Of a DNA stretch of 64,000 bases, positions 12,262-22,205 are shown piece by piece. The notes beneath the pieces were generated by a model, which ran no database searches, was not told the DNA's origin, and saw only the letters and a list, made by a program, of their open reading frames with translations. Made by a program: the position numbers and the translations under genes. How positions within the stretch are numbered: position 1 is the stretch's first letter; each line of letters opens with the position of its first letter. The stretch is from Medicago truncatula (Eukaryota > Streptophyta > Magnoliopsida > Fabales > Fabaceae): the NCBI RefSeq assembly GCF_003473485.1, contig NC_053049.1:10230001-10294000 (forward strand). The letters run 5' to 3'.

Positions 12262-12440
12262 CTAAATAGGTCACCATGAGTTTAGTTTAGTTGGTAAGAG
12301 ATAATGCATAATATATGTAGGGGTCGGGGTTCGAACCCCGGACACCTCATTTATTCACCTTTAAAGTGAATTTCTCTAGCCGTTAAGCTACTTGATAAAA
12401 AAAAACATATCTTTTTTTTTTTTAAGAAAAAAAAAACATA
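12262..12440 (+). mobile_element. tRNA-type SINE, plus orientation
   Basis: A-box region TTTAGTTTAGTTGGTAAGAG, B-box GGTTCGAACCCC, a 3' part TTCACCTTTAAAGTGAATTT and a long A-rich tail. It interrupts sequence that is continuous in copy 2 near 19510. Flanking TCTAAATAGG and ATCTAAATGG look like its target-site duplication. A short direct repeat of CTAAATAGGTCACC lies at its 5' side. Confidence 0.75.
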
Positions 12441-12593
12441 TCTAAATGGTAAGCTAAGACTAAAAATATCTTCATCTAGTAATAAAATTATGATTAACAA
12501 ATTAAATGACATAACCAAATTATAACTAACAAAAATAATGGCAAAGGGCAAGAGGACGAAATTCATTGAAAGAAGAATAAATGAAATGCAACT

Positions 12594-14033
12594 TCAATTT
12601 GGTATTGTCACACCTTTCCATTTGAGAGCTAATTCACATATTTGCTTTGTTGAAGACCCATTTTCCTTTAGAGCATTAATAGCTGCTTCTTTGAGATCCT
12701 TCATTCTATAACGAATCTTTTGCTCTTCCTCTCCTACCATTAACCTCTTCACAACACTTGCAATTTCTTCCCTTTGAACCAACCCATTTTCACCAACTTT
12801 AGGTCTAATAGCCACTTTAACATTTTCACTCAATAAAACAGCATTCATCTTTTGCTCAGCATAGAGTGGCCATGCAATCAAAGGCACACCATTCACCACA
12901 CTCTCAAGAGTTGAATTCCAACCACAATGACTCACAAACCCTCCAATTGAGATATGACTCAAAACTTGTGCTTGTGGGGCCCAATATGGGAGCACTAAAC
13001 CCTTCCCTTTAGTCCTCTCTATGTAACCATTTGGTAAAAATTCAAAAGGGTCAACATTACTATTAGCAATAAAATTAGAATCATTTTCAACTTTATCCTT
13101 TGGACACCTTAAAACCCACAAGAACCTTTGTTCACTCATTTCCAACCCATAAGCAATTTCATCTGTTTGAGCACTAGTAAGGATCCCCTCACTACCAAAA
13201 TTCACAAATATAACACTTCCACGTGGCTGCTCATCCAACCATTGAAAACACACATCAAATTCAGATCCATTATTAATAGAGTCTTCATTCACCAACGGTC
13301 CAACCGGATAAACTGGCGGTTCATTCTTTTTCAAAAAAGTAATAGCCTCCGGTTCAAGTTCAAGAAAACTATTCTCTATTATTCCTTTAGCCAACTTGTA
13401 TCTTGTCACATGGTGGAGAAAACACTTGTAAGCTTCGTCGTTTCGATCCTGAACCGGGTCTGCTAAGTCTTTCCCGTGAAACGCGAAACATCCAGGGATG
13501 TTAAGCGGTTCAGGGATATCCCTAAACTCACCCTGAACTCTTTGGGCGAGTTGGGGAAAATAAAAGGCAAAGGACAAGTTATTGGCATTTGTAGGGAAGT
13601 AGAGATATGAAGGGATATCTAGTTCAGCGGCCATGTCAAAGACATCAGTGCCGAATAGGTCGACAATGAGAGCAGAGAGACGGTGGGAAGTCATGAGAGA
13701 GAGTAGGGTTTGATGGAGAGAAGGGAGAGAGCGAACGGTGGTGGCTGTCATGAGTGTTTCGGGTTTGGTGTTGGGTGGGAGGTCGGAGAGGGTGATCGGA
13801 GGAAGGAAGACGTGGGAAATGCCATGAGGTAGGGAGGTGAGTACGGTGGTTTGAGCCTTTGAAGGTGGACCGTCGTTGGGGATGATGAAGGTGATGGGGA
13901 GGTTATGTTTGGAGAGTCTCTTGGCGAATTCGACCATTGGAATGAGATGTCCCATTCCTGGAGTTGGAAACATGGCTACTAGAGGTGGTAGTTCTTGTTT
14001 TGGTGTGGTCCTGGATTGTTGTTGATATTCCAT
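12594..14033 (-). CDS. UDP-glycosyltransferase, UGT72/hydroquinone glucosyltransferase type (copy 1)
   Basis: Intronless, 479 aa, ATG at 14033. A GT-B family 1 enzyme that transfers glucose from UDP-glucose to a phenolic acceptor in the cytosol. The N-terminal acceptor domain has PTPGMGHLIPMVEFAK with catalytic His29, and the partner Asp at about 125 (IVDLFGTD). The C-terminal PSPG box spans 351-394, from WAPQAQVLSHISIGG to PLYAEQ, with HCGWNS and the terminal Gln that favours UDP-glucose. UGT72 enzymes act on hydroquinone, monolignols and, in Medicago, on flavan-3-ol; the acceptor cannot be read from sequence. It differs from copy 2 at 26 residues, all between 80 and 338. A TATATATT-type box lies about 245 bases upstream. 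Confidence 0.95.
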   Translation of the reverse strand: MEYQQQSRTTPKQELPPLVAMFPTPGMGHLIPMVEFAKRLSKHNLPITFIIPNDGPPSKAQTTVLTSLPHGISHVFLPPITLSDLPPNTKPETLMTATTVRSLPSLHQTLLSLMTSHRLSALIVDLFGTDVFDMAAELDIPSYLYFPTNANNLSFAFYFPQLAQRVQGEFRDIPEPLNIPGCFAFHGKDLADPVQDRNDEAYKCFLHHVTRYKLAKGIIENSFLELEPEAITFLKKNEPPVYPVGPLVNEDSINNGSEFDVCFQWLDEQPRGSVIFVNFGSEGILTSAQTDEIAYGLEMSEQRFLWVLRCPKDKVENDSNFIANSNVDPFEFLPNGYIERTKGKGLVLPYWAPQAQVLSHISIGGFVSHCGWNSTLESVVNGVPLIAWPLYAEQKMNAVLLSENVKVAIRPKVGENGLVQREEIASVVKRLMVGEEEQKIRYRMKDLKEAAINALKENGSSTKQICELALKWKGVTIPN

Positions 14034-14277
14034 ATTTGAAGATTGAAGGTGATAATGATTATGATAAAAAAAAAAAGTGAAAGGATTTATGCTTTTGTGC
14101 TTTTGGTTGGAGCAAAGGTCGTGTTGCTATTTGAGTTTGGAAACAAGAGTGCTGTGGAACACTATGCCTGTTGGTGAGAATTGATGGAAGGAGTAAACGA
14201 GTAAGTGTGAAGTCGTGGGTGAATTCAGACAGAGAATTCTTCCACTTGAATAACCGATGTATTTGATCTATTAGATT

Positions 14278-14289
14278 AAATATATACAA
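14278..14289 (-). promoter_or_regulatory. Putative TATA box of UGT copy 1
   Basis: On the minus strand this reads TTGTATATATTT, about 245 bases before the ATG. The aligned site in copy 2 (near 21425) is altered and no longer TATA-like. Confidence 0.4.
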
Positions 14290-15119
14290 TAATTTAAAAA
14301 AAAATTATACTAGTTGTATATCAAAATTAAACTCACAAAATTGACTGTGAGTTCGTTAATTATGTATAATCGATTCTATATAAAAGTGTATAGAAAATAA
14401 AGTGTGAGTTTATGTTTTATTATATTTTAGAAGTAAGTTGTTGAATAATAAAATTGATTGTTTTTTTTAAGGAAAAATTGAATGTTAAAACCAATTTTAT
14501 AATTTAAAGCTCTAATTTTTAGCTTCAAGTAAAATTTATTTTGAAAGCAAAATCAATTTTAGCGAAAATAATTAAACATATTTAAATCAACTCTACACTT
14601 TTAAAATCAATTTTAACCACTTTAAAAATGAAATGAAGAATACACTCAGGTAAATATTGTTGATTCAAATAAAAAAAGAGTTCTTATACATGAACCACCT
14701 TAGGTGACATACATCCTTTTACATCCACACACATTTGTGACACGTGACAAAAATATTGAAAGAAGAGATGAAAAAGGGTGGTGATATGATATAAAATTAC
14801 TAAAATATCCCTAATACATGAGGGTGTACATAAGAGATGTATGAAAAAGGGTGTCTACCTATCTTTTTCCATAAAAAAATTCATAAAAGCGATGATGACC
14901 ACGACGACTCAAACTGTAATGGAGTTGTCCTATTATATGAGTACAATTTCAAGGAGCTGAAGCAAATAATTGACAGAGAAAGAAAACAAAATACTAATAT
15001 TTTGAAATGATATGGTGTAAGTATGTGGTGGAGAATAATCATCTCATGGAACACGAGAAAAGAAATGCTGCTAAACGACGACTATCATGTTTTGTGTGGA
15101 GTCTGCTACACTTTTAGTA

Positions 15120-15580
15120 TAGTCTATATCATGTTAGCCAAATTCACTGATTCACACAGCTATGGAAGTGGAACCATTAATATAAATTCAGACAATTATG
15201 GAGTCATTAGTTTAAGACAGTTTACTAACCTAAAGTCAAAATGTAGGTCATCTTATCATAACAAGATGATGTGCCTGAATTAAATTTGTGATTCACTAAA
15301 TATAGAAACTTTAAGATTTCAATGGAGATTTCAAATAGGGGAAAGAAAAACACAAACATTCAAATATAAATATTAGTATTTTAATATTCATGTATTTCTC
15401 ATCCCTATTTTGATATGTTCCATAAGTGGAGATAATCCATCTGGATTTTTTTGGATCTAATAACTAGGCTACTAAACTCACCCATTATAAGTGTGGAAAA
15501 GTGGAGATCTTCGAACTCTGACCCCTGCACTTCAATGTTCATAAAACTACTAATTGAACTACATACATTTACAGAACTAC
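15120..15580. repeat. Second copy of the WRKY-intron repeat
   Basis: Matches 5985-6545 in the same orientation, including the SINE-like end with TCGAACTCTGACCC. It abuts the right edge of duplication copy 1. Confidence 0.65.
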
Positions 15581-15799
15581 CCCGGAGACACAAGGAGGGT
15601 TGAGGACCTTCCGTATGCATGTCCTGGTTATTTGCAGACAGAAAAGATAATGCTGACAGACGATGGCTGTGTGAGGAGCATGTTCTCCAGATATTATAAG
15701 GAATGCATGTTCCTGGTAATTAAGATGGAAGCTACGTTGCTGAGATCGCCTGAAGATATTCTAAACAATTTGATTCTGCCAAAAATTATGTTTAGGTAG
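15574..15799 (+). pseudogene. Coding-like fragment, possibly Mutator-transposase N-terminal region
   Basis: An open frame of about 75 codons containing MLTDDGCVRSMFSRYYK and LLRSPEDILNNL. The pattern (acidic turn, VRSMF, then a hydrophobic strand) is reminiscent of the N-terminal part of some plant MuDR-type proteins, but similarity is faint and it could come from another gene. It runs directly into the inverted repeat at 15797. Confidence 0.25.
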
Positions 15800-16346
15800 C
15801 ATCATTATGATGTAGTGTCTTTATTTTGTTGGAATTTAAGTTTAATTCTAGTTAGTTTGCTGAAGATGTTGGCATTGAATTGTCTTATACTAAATGTAGT
15901 GATTTGCAAGCCTCTTTGAAAAGTCAAAAGATTAAGAGAGCACAACATGTATTCTGCCGAATCAACTATATAGGTTACAACATCGAATTCCATTGTATAG
16001 GATGAGTGTCACGGAAGGGAATGCACCTCTAAGAGGTTATTTTAAGCTTGATCATCCTACTTTGTCAATTATATTGAAACTTGTCAGTTGGCAGAGCAGT
16101 ACAATTAAGTTCAAAACAACATCTTGGAATGCATTCCTTTCTGTGATGGCTCGTCCTATATGAAGAGATTCGATGTGAAAACATATATAGTTGATTTGGT
16201 AGAATACTAGTGTTGTGTTCTCTTCATTCTTTTGAGTTTTCAAAAGGCACTTCAAATCACTACGTTAAGTGTAAGACAGTTCAATACCAACATTTTGAGC
16301 AAACTTTCAAGAATTTAATTTAAACCCAACATCATGATGATACCAC
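15797..16346. repeat. Long inverted repeat (foldback) with ~270-bp arms and a ~15-base loop
   Basis: Arm 1 runs 15797-16070 and arm 2 16086-16346 inverted. Paired landmarks include GCATCATTATGATG with CATCATGATGATACC, and AATCAACTATATA with its complement near 16190. The arms differ mainly by transitions and small indels and remain alignable to the loop. Peptide-like stretches (for example GIELSYTKCSDLQ and a counterpart) show that the arms derive from a duplicated coding-like sequence of unknown identity. An RNA crossing it would fold into a long hairpin. Confidence 0.8.
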
Positions 16347-16359
16347 ATATATTTAGGGA

Positions 16360-17130
16360 GAATGTAATGTAGATGAAATTAAAACTAAATAAAATTGTGT
16401 ATTTGTTGAATTGATTTTGTGTACTTGTGCAACTTTATTCAAATTTATTCAATACGCAACTTTATTCAAAACGCAACTCTATTCAAATTTATTCAAGTCA
16501 TTACATTTAAAAGGAATGTAAAAAAAAACATCCAACTTTATTACAAGCCATTACATTTAATTATCTCCTTTGTCGCTTAAGTCAATTAGGTTGTCATTGA
16601 CAGGGCACCTGCTTTTGGGTCAGGACCAAAATAACAAGTCCTTCCGCTCCTCCTCGGCCTAGAATGATTGTACACCGGCACCTTCGAATTGCTTTTTTTT
16701 ACGGAACCATCACATTCGATTTTGTGCCATGTCAGAGTCGATTTTGCTTTCTTCTTCTCACACTCATTTTTCAACTGAGCATCACCTTGATTCTTAGACA
16801 TATCTACACAATGCAAATATCGGAGAAGGAAGATGAGGAGAGAGTGTGAGAAATAGTACAGGTTAGAAGGGTATTTATAGGGGAATGGATTTCTAGGTTG
16901 TATCTAAGCATTATGGTGAGTCAAAAAACGTGTAAAAAAGTTTTACCATCTGACCACCGTCCAAAAAACGTGTTTTATGTGGTGCAGAAGATGTACGAGT
17001 TAACTTACGCCACCGTCCAAAGGTGCGTGAGTTAAGTCACGCGCTCAGCCAAAAGTGCGTGAGTTAACTCATGCAAGGGTACTTTGATCATTTCAGTTGG
17101 GAGGGAGCGTTTTTTGTTGGGAGTTCCCTC
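16360..17130. other. Spacer with short repeated motifs
   Basis: Contains repeated ATTCAAATTTATTCAA near 16440-16495 and three variants of GTGCGTGAGTTAA between 16990 and 17070. A 76-codon minus-strand frame at 16586-16816 is Lys/Ser-rich and was not recognised. Confidence 0.4.
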
Positions 17131-17785
17131 ACCTTGACCATAGTTGAACATTGTTCTGGATCGACCCAAAGGTAAGGTGGTCAAAGCGCTTACTTTAATC
17201 TAAAATCTTTTAGTTCTTGAAAAGTAAAAATCAAACTTCTCAAGAACTAAAGTAAGGGCTTTAACCACTTTAGCTTAAGAAGTAAAAATCTAAAGGCCTC
17301 AAAGAAATAACACAAATACCCTTGCCTCAAACAATTTTCAGTATAATTGCGCTATGGTTAAACAATTTTCTTCCCCCCATCACTCATGTCCACGGTCTTA
17401 GGATCAAATCTGCTTTGTAGCATTTTAACCTTGATTTTTTTTTCTCTCTTTTTTTAGAGAAGCATTTTAACCTTGATGTTATGTTATACTTTTGACGGAT
17501 GCATTTTCTTTTAAGTGTTTTTTTTTATATATATATAGTTTGAGAATTTTATTTATTTTAACTTAATAAAAATTGTTCCCAATAATCATATTAGGAGAAC
17601 TAAAAAAATAATTATTAACTTTAGTGAATTGATAGATTTTAAATTTTCCTACTAAAAAAAATAATTTCACTTTATTTTTTGTAAAAATTTTATGTTACTG
17701 TTTCTTGCATATATGAAAGCCTCATTTCTAATGCATACTTTTCGCCTCATAATAGGTTGAGTCGGCCTAACATTATTTGACAGAG

Positions 17786-18278
17786 GAGAAATTCTTGTGT
17801 AGAAACGTATCTAACATATGTCATTTACAAACAACGAATAAGAGTGTGACACATAATTAACTTAAAAAAAAGAGTAAAATAAATTTACTAAAAATCAGAG
17901 TCCTCTTTTCTCTTTCTTCCACCGCTGTTTCTCTATCTTCAACCATTGTTTTCGGCTCAAGATCATTGCCGTTATCAATGAACAGACTACTATTTAGAAG
18001 AAGAAAAAATCTTCATCTTCTTCCTATCAAGACTATCCTTAAATCCAACCCAAAAATACATTTCTTTCACCATTGTTCCTTAAATAGCATTATTGTTGGG
18101 GAACCATATATGCCAGAAAAAATAGATGATGGGAGAGAGAAGGAGCAGTTTTTCATTTTTTTACTAAACAATTACTTTTTCAATTTTTAAAGATGTGCTT
18201 GATTTAATTAGGTGTCACACTTTTATTCGTTGTTTGTAAATGACAAGTGTTAAGTGCGTTTCTACACAAGAATTTCTC
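17786..18278. mobile_element. Mutator-type MITE, 493 bp, 9-bp target-site duplication
   Basis: Terminal inverted repeats of about 67 bases start GAGAAATTCTTGTGTAGAAA and end in the complement. The flanks TTGACAGAG at 17777-17785 and 18279-18287 are identical, and nine bases is the Mutator-superfamily length. The interior encodes no transposase; a 74-codon open frame inside is not a credible gene. Copy 1 has the empty site near 11105. Confidence 0.9.
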
Positions 18279-18289
18279 TTGACAGAGTA

Positions 18290-19660
18290 TTTTCCATTTG
18301 ACTAATGGCCAATTTGGATAATGTTTATTTTAATAGACGAAATGGCAAACTAACTATGAAGCTTACACACACAAATGGAAGGGCCCATATATTTTATAAG
18401 TTGAGTCGAGTCTTGTGTTGTGCACAATTTACTACTCTCAACGGCGAAGCTACCACAATCTTTATGAGATGGTCAAATATAAAGAAGAAATAAAATATAT
18501 TTTTAAAACTAATATATTAAACTTAAGGGTCCCTTTAATATTGTCCTTTTGGTTAAGGGCCCAGCCATAGACCTCTCCCAGTTACCGGCTATAACCTGTT
18601 CAATTTATTCAACTTTTATTTATTTATTTATTTATTTTCTGCTTCTATCATCTCGAAGAAATCCCAGGGCCAACTGGTACTACTAGTACTTTCCTAGTTT
18701 TGATAAACATGTTTCTTTGTTTAATAACTATTAATTAAACAATATAAACTATTAATTCAGTTTTTTTGCATTTTTTAAGTTCTAATTCCCGTTCGATTAA
18801 CAACTACTGAAAATTTGTAAATCAACTTGATAAAAACTCAAAAAAGTGATTTAGTACCTTCCATTCTTAAATCAGCAGCATGCTAGATACTATCTCAACC
18901 ATGTCAAAAACAAAAACCTTCTTATTTTAATGAAGAGAAAGCGAAGCAAATAAAATCTAACAATAATTATTTAAAAAAGTTAAGCCCTATGAAGTTTTAA
19001 GAAGTCAAATTTATAATTGGCACAAAACTAAATAAATTATCAATATTTTAATAGTATCTCTCTTTAAACCAACAAAATTGTTTGGAGTAGTCAAACAATA
19101 TATCAATGAGTAGCTACATACAAAATTATACTAATTATAAGATTATGTTTTCTTTTGCCCATTGACATGAAGCCAATTCCCCCTGGTTATCTCTAAGCGT
19201 ATCATGTTGTGTATCATAATGAAATCATTAAAAAAAAAATAGAAAAATATAATTTATATTTTCTTTTGAAGGAAAAGATTAATTTATATGGAATGATATT
19301 ATAAAACTCTTCTAGAAATTCAATCAAATCACACAAAGTATATATTTCTAAATATATTTTAGGAACAACTTAAATATATGGCATCATTCAATATGATTTG
19401 ATTAAAAAGTTTTACACGGTTGGTGTAAACACATTAAATCCTAACCTTAAACAATGTTTTATTTAAATTCCATTATATTATTAAATAAAGAAATAAAATC
19501 TCTATTTAAACATATCTAAATGGTAAGCAAGACTAAAAATATCTTCATCTAGTAATAAAATTATGATTAACAAATTAAATGACATAACCAAATTATAACT
19601 AACAAAAATAATGGCAAAGGGCAAGAGGACGAAATTCATTGAAAGAAGAATAAATGAAAT
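18290..19660. other. 3' flank of UGT copy 2
   Basis: AT-rich. Parts align with 11880-12590 of copy 1. No further gene or element recognised. Confidence 0.5.
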
Positions 19661-19666
19661 GCAACT

Positions 19667-21106
19667 TCAATTTGGTATTGTCACACCTTTCCATTTGAGA
19701 GCTAATTCACATATTTGCTTTGTTGAAGACCCATTTTCCTTTAGAGCATTAATAGCTGCTTCTTTGAGATCCTTCATTCTATAACGAATCTTTTGCTCTT
19801 CCTCTCCTACCATTAACCTCTTCACAACACTTGCAATTTCTTCCCTTTGAACCAACCCATTTTCACCAACTTTAGGTCTAATAGCCACTTTAACATTTTC
19901 ACTCAATAAAACAGCATTCATCTTTTGCTCAGCATAGAGTGGCCATGCAATCAAAGGCACACCATTCACCACACTCTCAAGAGTTGAATTCCAACCACAA
20001 TGACTCACAAACCCTCCAATTGAGATATGACTCAAAACTTGTGCTTGTGGGGCCCAATATGGGAGCACTAAACCCTTCCCTTTAGTCCTCTCTGTAAAAC
20101 CATTTGGTAAAAATTCAAAAGGGTCAACATTACTATTAGCAATAAAATTAGAATCATTTTCAACTTTATCCTTAGGACACCTTAAAACCCACAAAAATCT
20201 TTGTTCACTCATTTCCAACCCATAAGCAATTTCATCTGTTTGAGCACTAGTAAGGATCCCCTCACTACCAAAATTCACATATATTACACTTCCACGTGGC
20301 TGCTCATCCAACCATTGGAAACACATATCAAATTCAGATCCATTATTAATAGAGTCTTCATTCACTAACGGTCCAACCGGATAAACCGGTGGTTCATTCT
20401 TTTGCAAAAAAGTAATAGCCTCCGGTTCAAGTTCAAAAAAACTATTCTCTATTATTCCTTTAGCCAACCTGTGTCTTGTCATTTGGTGGAGAAAACACTT
20501 GTAGGCTTCGTCCTTTCGATCCTGAACCGGGTCTGGTAAGTCTTTCCCGTGAACCGCAAAACATCCTGGGATGTTAAGCGGTTCAAGGATATCCCTAAAC
20601 TCACCCTGAACTTTTTGGTCGAGTTGGGGAAAATAAAAGGCAAAGGACAACATATTGGCAGTGGAAGGGAAGTAGAGATACGAAGGGATATCTAGTTCAG
20701 CGGCCATGTCAAAGGCATCGGTACCAAATAGGTCGATAATGAGAGCAGAGAGACGGTGGGAAGTCATGAGAGAGAGTAGGGTTTGATGGAGAGAAGGGAG
20801 AGAACGAAGGATGGTGGCTATCATGAGTGGTTCAGGTTTGGTGTTGGGTGGGAGGTCGGAGAGGGTGACCGGAGGGAGGAAGACGTGGGAAATGCCATGA
20901 GGTAGGGAGGTGAGTACGGTTGTTTGAGCCTTTGAAGGTGGACCGTCGTTGGGGATGATGAAGGTGATGGGAAGGTTATGTTTGGAGAGTCTCTTGGCGA
21001 ATTCGACCATTGGAATGAGATGTCCCATTCCTGGAGTTGGAAACATGGCTACTAGAGGTGGTAGTTCTTGTTTTGGTGTGGTCCTGGATTGTTGTTGATA
21101 TTCCAT
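19667..21106 (-). CDS. UDP-glycosyltransferase, UGT72/hydroquinone glucosyltransferase type (copy 2)
   Basis: Intronless, 479 aa, ATG at 21106. Same architecture as copy 1: His29, Asp about 125 and PSPG box 351-394, all intact, so an active enzyme is expected. Residues 1-79 and 339-479 are identical to copy 1. The 26 substitutions fall in the middle, which forms much of the acceptor pocket and the interdomain region, for example HHVTRYK against HQMTRHR and TNANNLS against STANMLS. The last ~420 bases of the gene and ~150 bases of 3' flank are base-for-base nearly identical to copy 1. A TATA-like box lies close to the start codon, unlike copy 1. Acceptor unknown. Confidence 0.95.
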   Translation of the reverse strand: MEYQQQSRTTPKQELPPLVAMFPTPGMGHLIPMVEFAKRLSKHNLPITFIIPNDGPPSKAQTTVLTSLPHGISHVFLPPVTLSDLPPNTKPEPLMIATILRSLPSLHQTLLSLMTSHRLSALIIDLFGTDAFDMAAELDIPSYLYFPSTANMLSFAFYFPQLDQKVQGEFRDILEPLNIPGCFAVHGKDLPDPVQDRKDEAYKCFLHQMTRHRLAKGIIENSFFELEPEAITFLQKNEPPVYPVGPLVNEDSINNGSEFDMCFQWLDEQPRGSVIYVNFGSEGILTSAQTDEIAYGLEMSEQRFLWVLRCPKDKVENDSNFIANSNVDPFEFLPNGFTERTKGKGLVLPYWAPQAQVLSHISIGGFVSHCGWNSTLESVVNGVPLIAWPLYAEQKMNAVLLSENVKVAIRPKVGENGLVQREEIASVVKRLMVGEEEQKIRYRMKDLKEAAINALKENGSSTKQICELALKWKGVTIPN

Positions 21107-21157
21107 ATTGAAGATTGAAGGTGATAATGGTTATGATAAAAAAAAAAAGTGAAAGGA

Positions 21158-21167
21158 TTTTATATAT
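21158..21167 (-). promoter_or_regulatory. Putative proximal TATA box of UGT copy 2
   Basis: Minus strand reads ATATATAAAA about 52 bases upstream of the ATG. Copy 1 has a shorter GGATTTATGC-type sequence at the aligned place, without a TATA. Confidence 0.35.
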
Positions 21168-22205
21168 GTTTTTGTGCTTTTGGTTGGAGTGAAGGTCGTG
21201 TTGCTATTGAGTTTGGAAAACAGGAGTATTGTGGAACAGGATGCATGTATTGGTGAGAATTGATGGAAGGAGTAAAGGAGGGAAGCGTGAAATGTGGGTG
21301 AATTCGGACAGAAATAAAAAATAAACTAGATTAGGTTATATACAAGTCTTATAGTAACTTACCTTCTATTTCCTTTGAGTTTATTGAATAACAGATGTAT
21401 TTGATCTATTAGATTAAATATCATTTATAAAATGAATCTAAAAAATGAACTATTTCTTATAATACGGAACGAGTGTAATATTTATTAGATCACAAAATTG
21501 TTTGTGCTTTAAATGATATATAGGAATGATTCTAACTAGTTTAAATTAATTCTAGATAAAAGTGTATAGAAAATAAAGTGATTTTGTGCAAAAGTGAGTT
21601 TATGTTGTACATTTTAGAAGTAAATTGAATGTTAAAATCCAATTTATAATAAAAAACTCTAATTTCTAGCTTCAACTAAATTTTATTTTGAAAGCAAAAT
21701 CAATTATACCAAAAACAACTAAACATATCTGAACCAATTCAACATTTTTAGAATCAATTTTAACCCGAAATGAATAATACACTCAAGCAATTATTGATTC
21801 AAATAAAAAAAATTCATAGTCTCAAAAAAAAAATAGTAGAAATGAAACGATGATGACCACGACGACTCCACAACGAATTCTTATCACAAGCTGTATTGGA
21901 ATTGTCTTACATGCACCGAGACATGTTCTCACCTTATCCTCCAATTGAGACATATATGTATGTCCTATTATATGACTACAATTTCAAGGAGCTGAAGCAA
22001 ATAATTCACAGCGAAAGAAAACAAAATACTAACGTTTTGAAATGATATGGTGTAAGTATGTGGTGGAGAATAATCATCTCATGGAACACGAGGATTTATT
22101 GCAACGAAAAGAAGAGAGGCATAGTCACAAAAGGAGAGGCATAGAGAAAAAAATGATGTTAAATGACTATTCTGTTGTTGAGTTCTCTACACTTTTAGTG
22201 GAGTA

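Larger units (their letters stand above)
10350..15128. repeat. Tandem segmental duplication, copy 1
   Basis: Direct repeat of 17134-22205. Homology begins near TTGACCAT(G/A)GTTGAACATTG and runs through the UGT gene to about ACACTTTTAGTA upstream of it. Flanks are clearly diverged, while parts of the gene are nearly identical. Copy 1 carries three SINE insertions that copy 2 lacks. Confidence 0.9.
17134..22205. repeat. Tandem segmental duplication, copy 2
   Basis: Direct repeat of 10350-15128, about 7 kb downstream, same orientation. It lacks the three SINEs of copy 1 and has its own MITE at 17786. Flanking similarity ends near 22205. Confidence 0.9.

Noticed and set aside
13128-13466. 112-codon plus-strand frame inside UGT copy 1
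   Set aside because: Antisense shadow of the UGT coding sequence; not open to the same extent in copy 2.
17966-18190. 74-codon open frame inside the Mutator-type MITE
   Set aside because: Lies wholly within a non-autonomous element; basic, low complexity, no domain.
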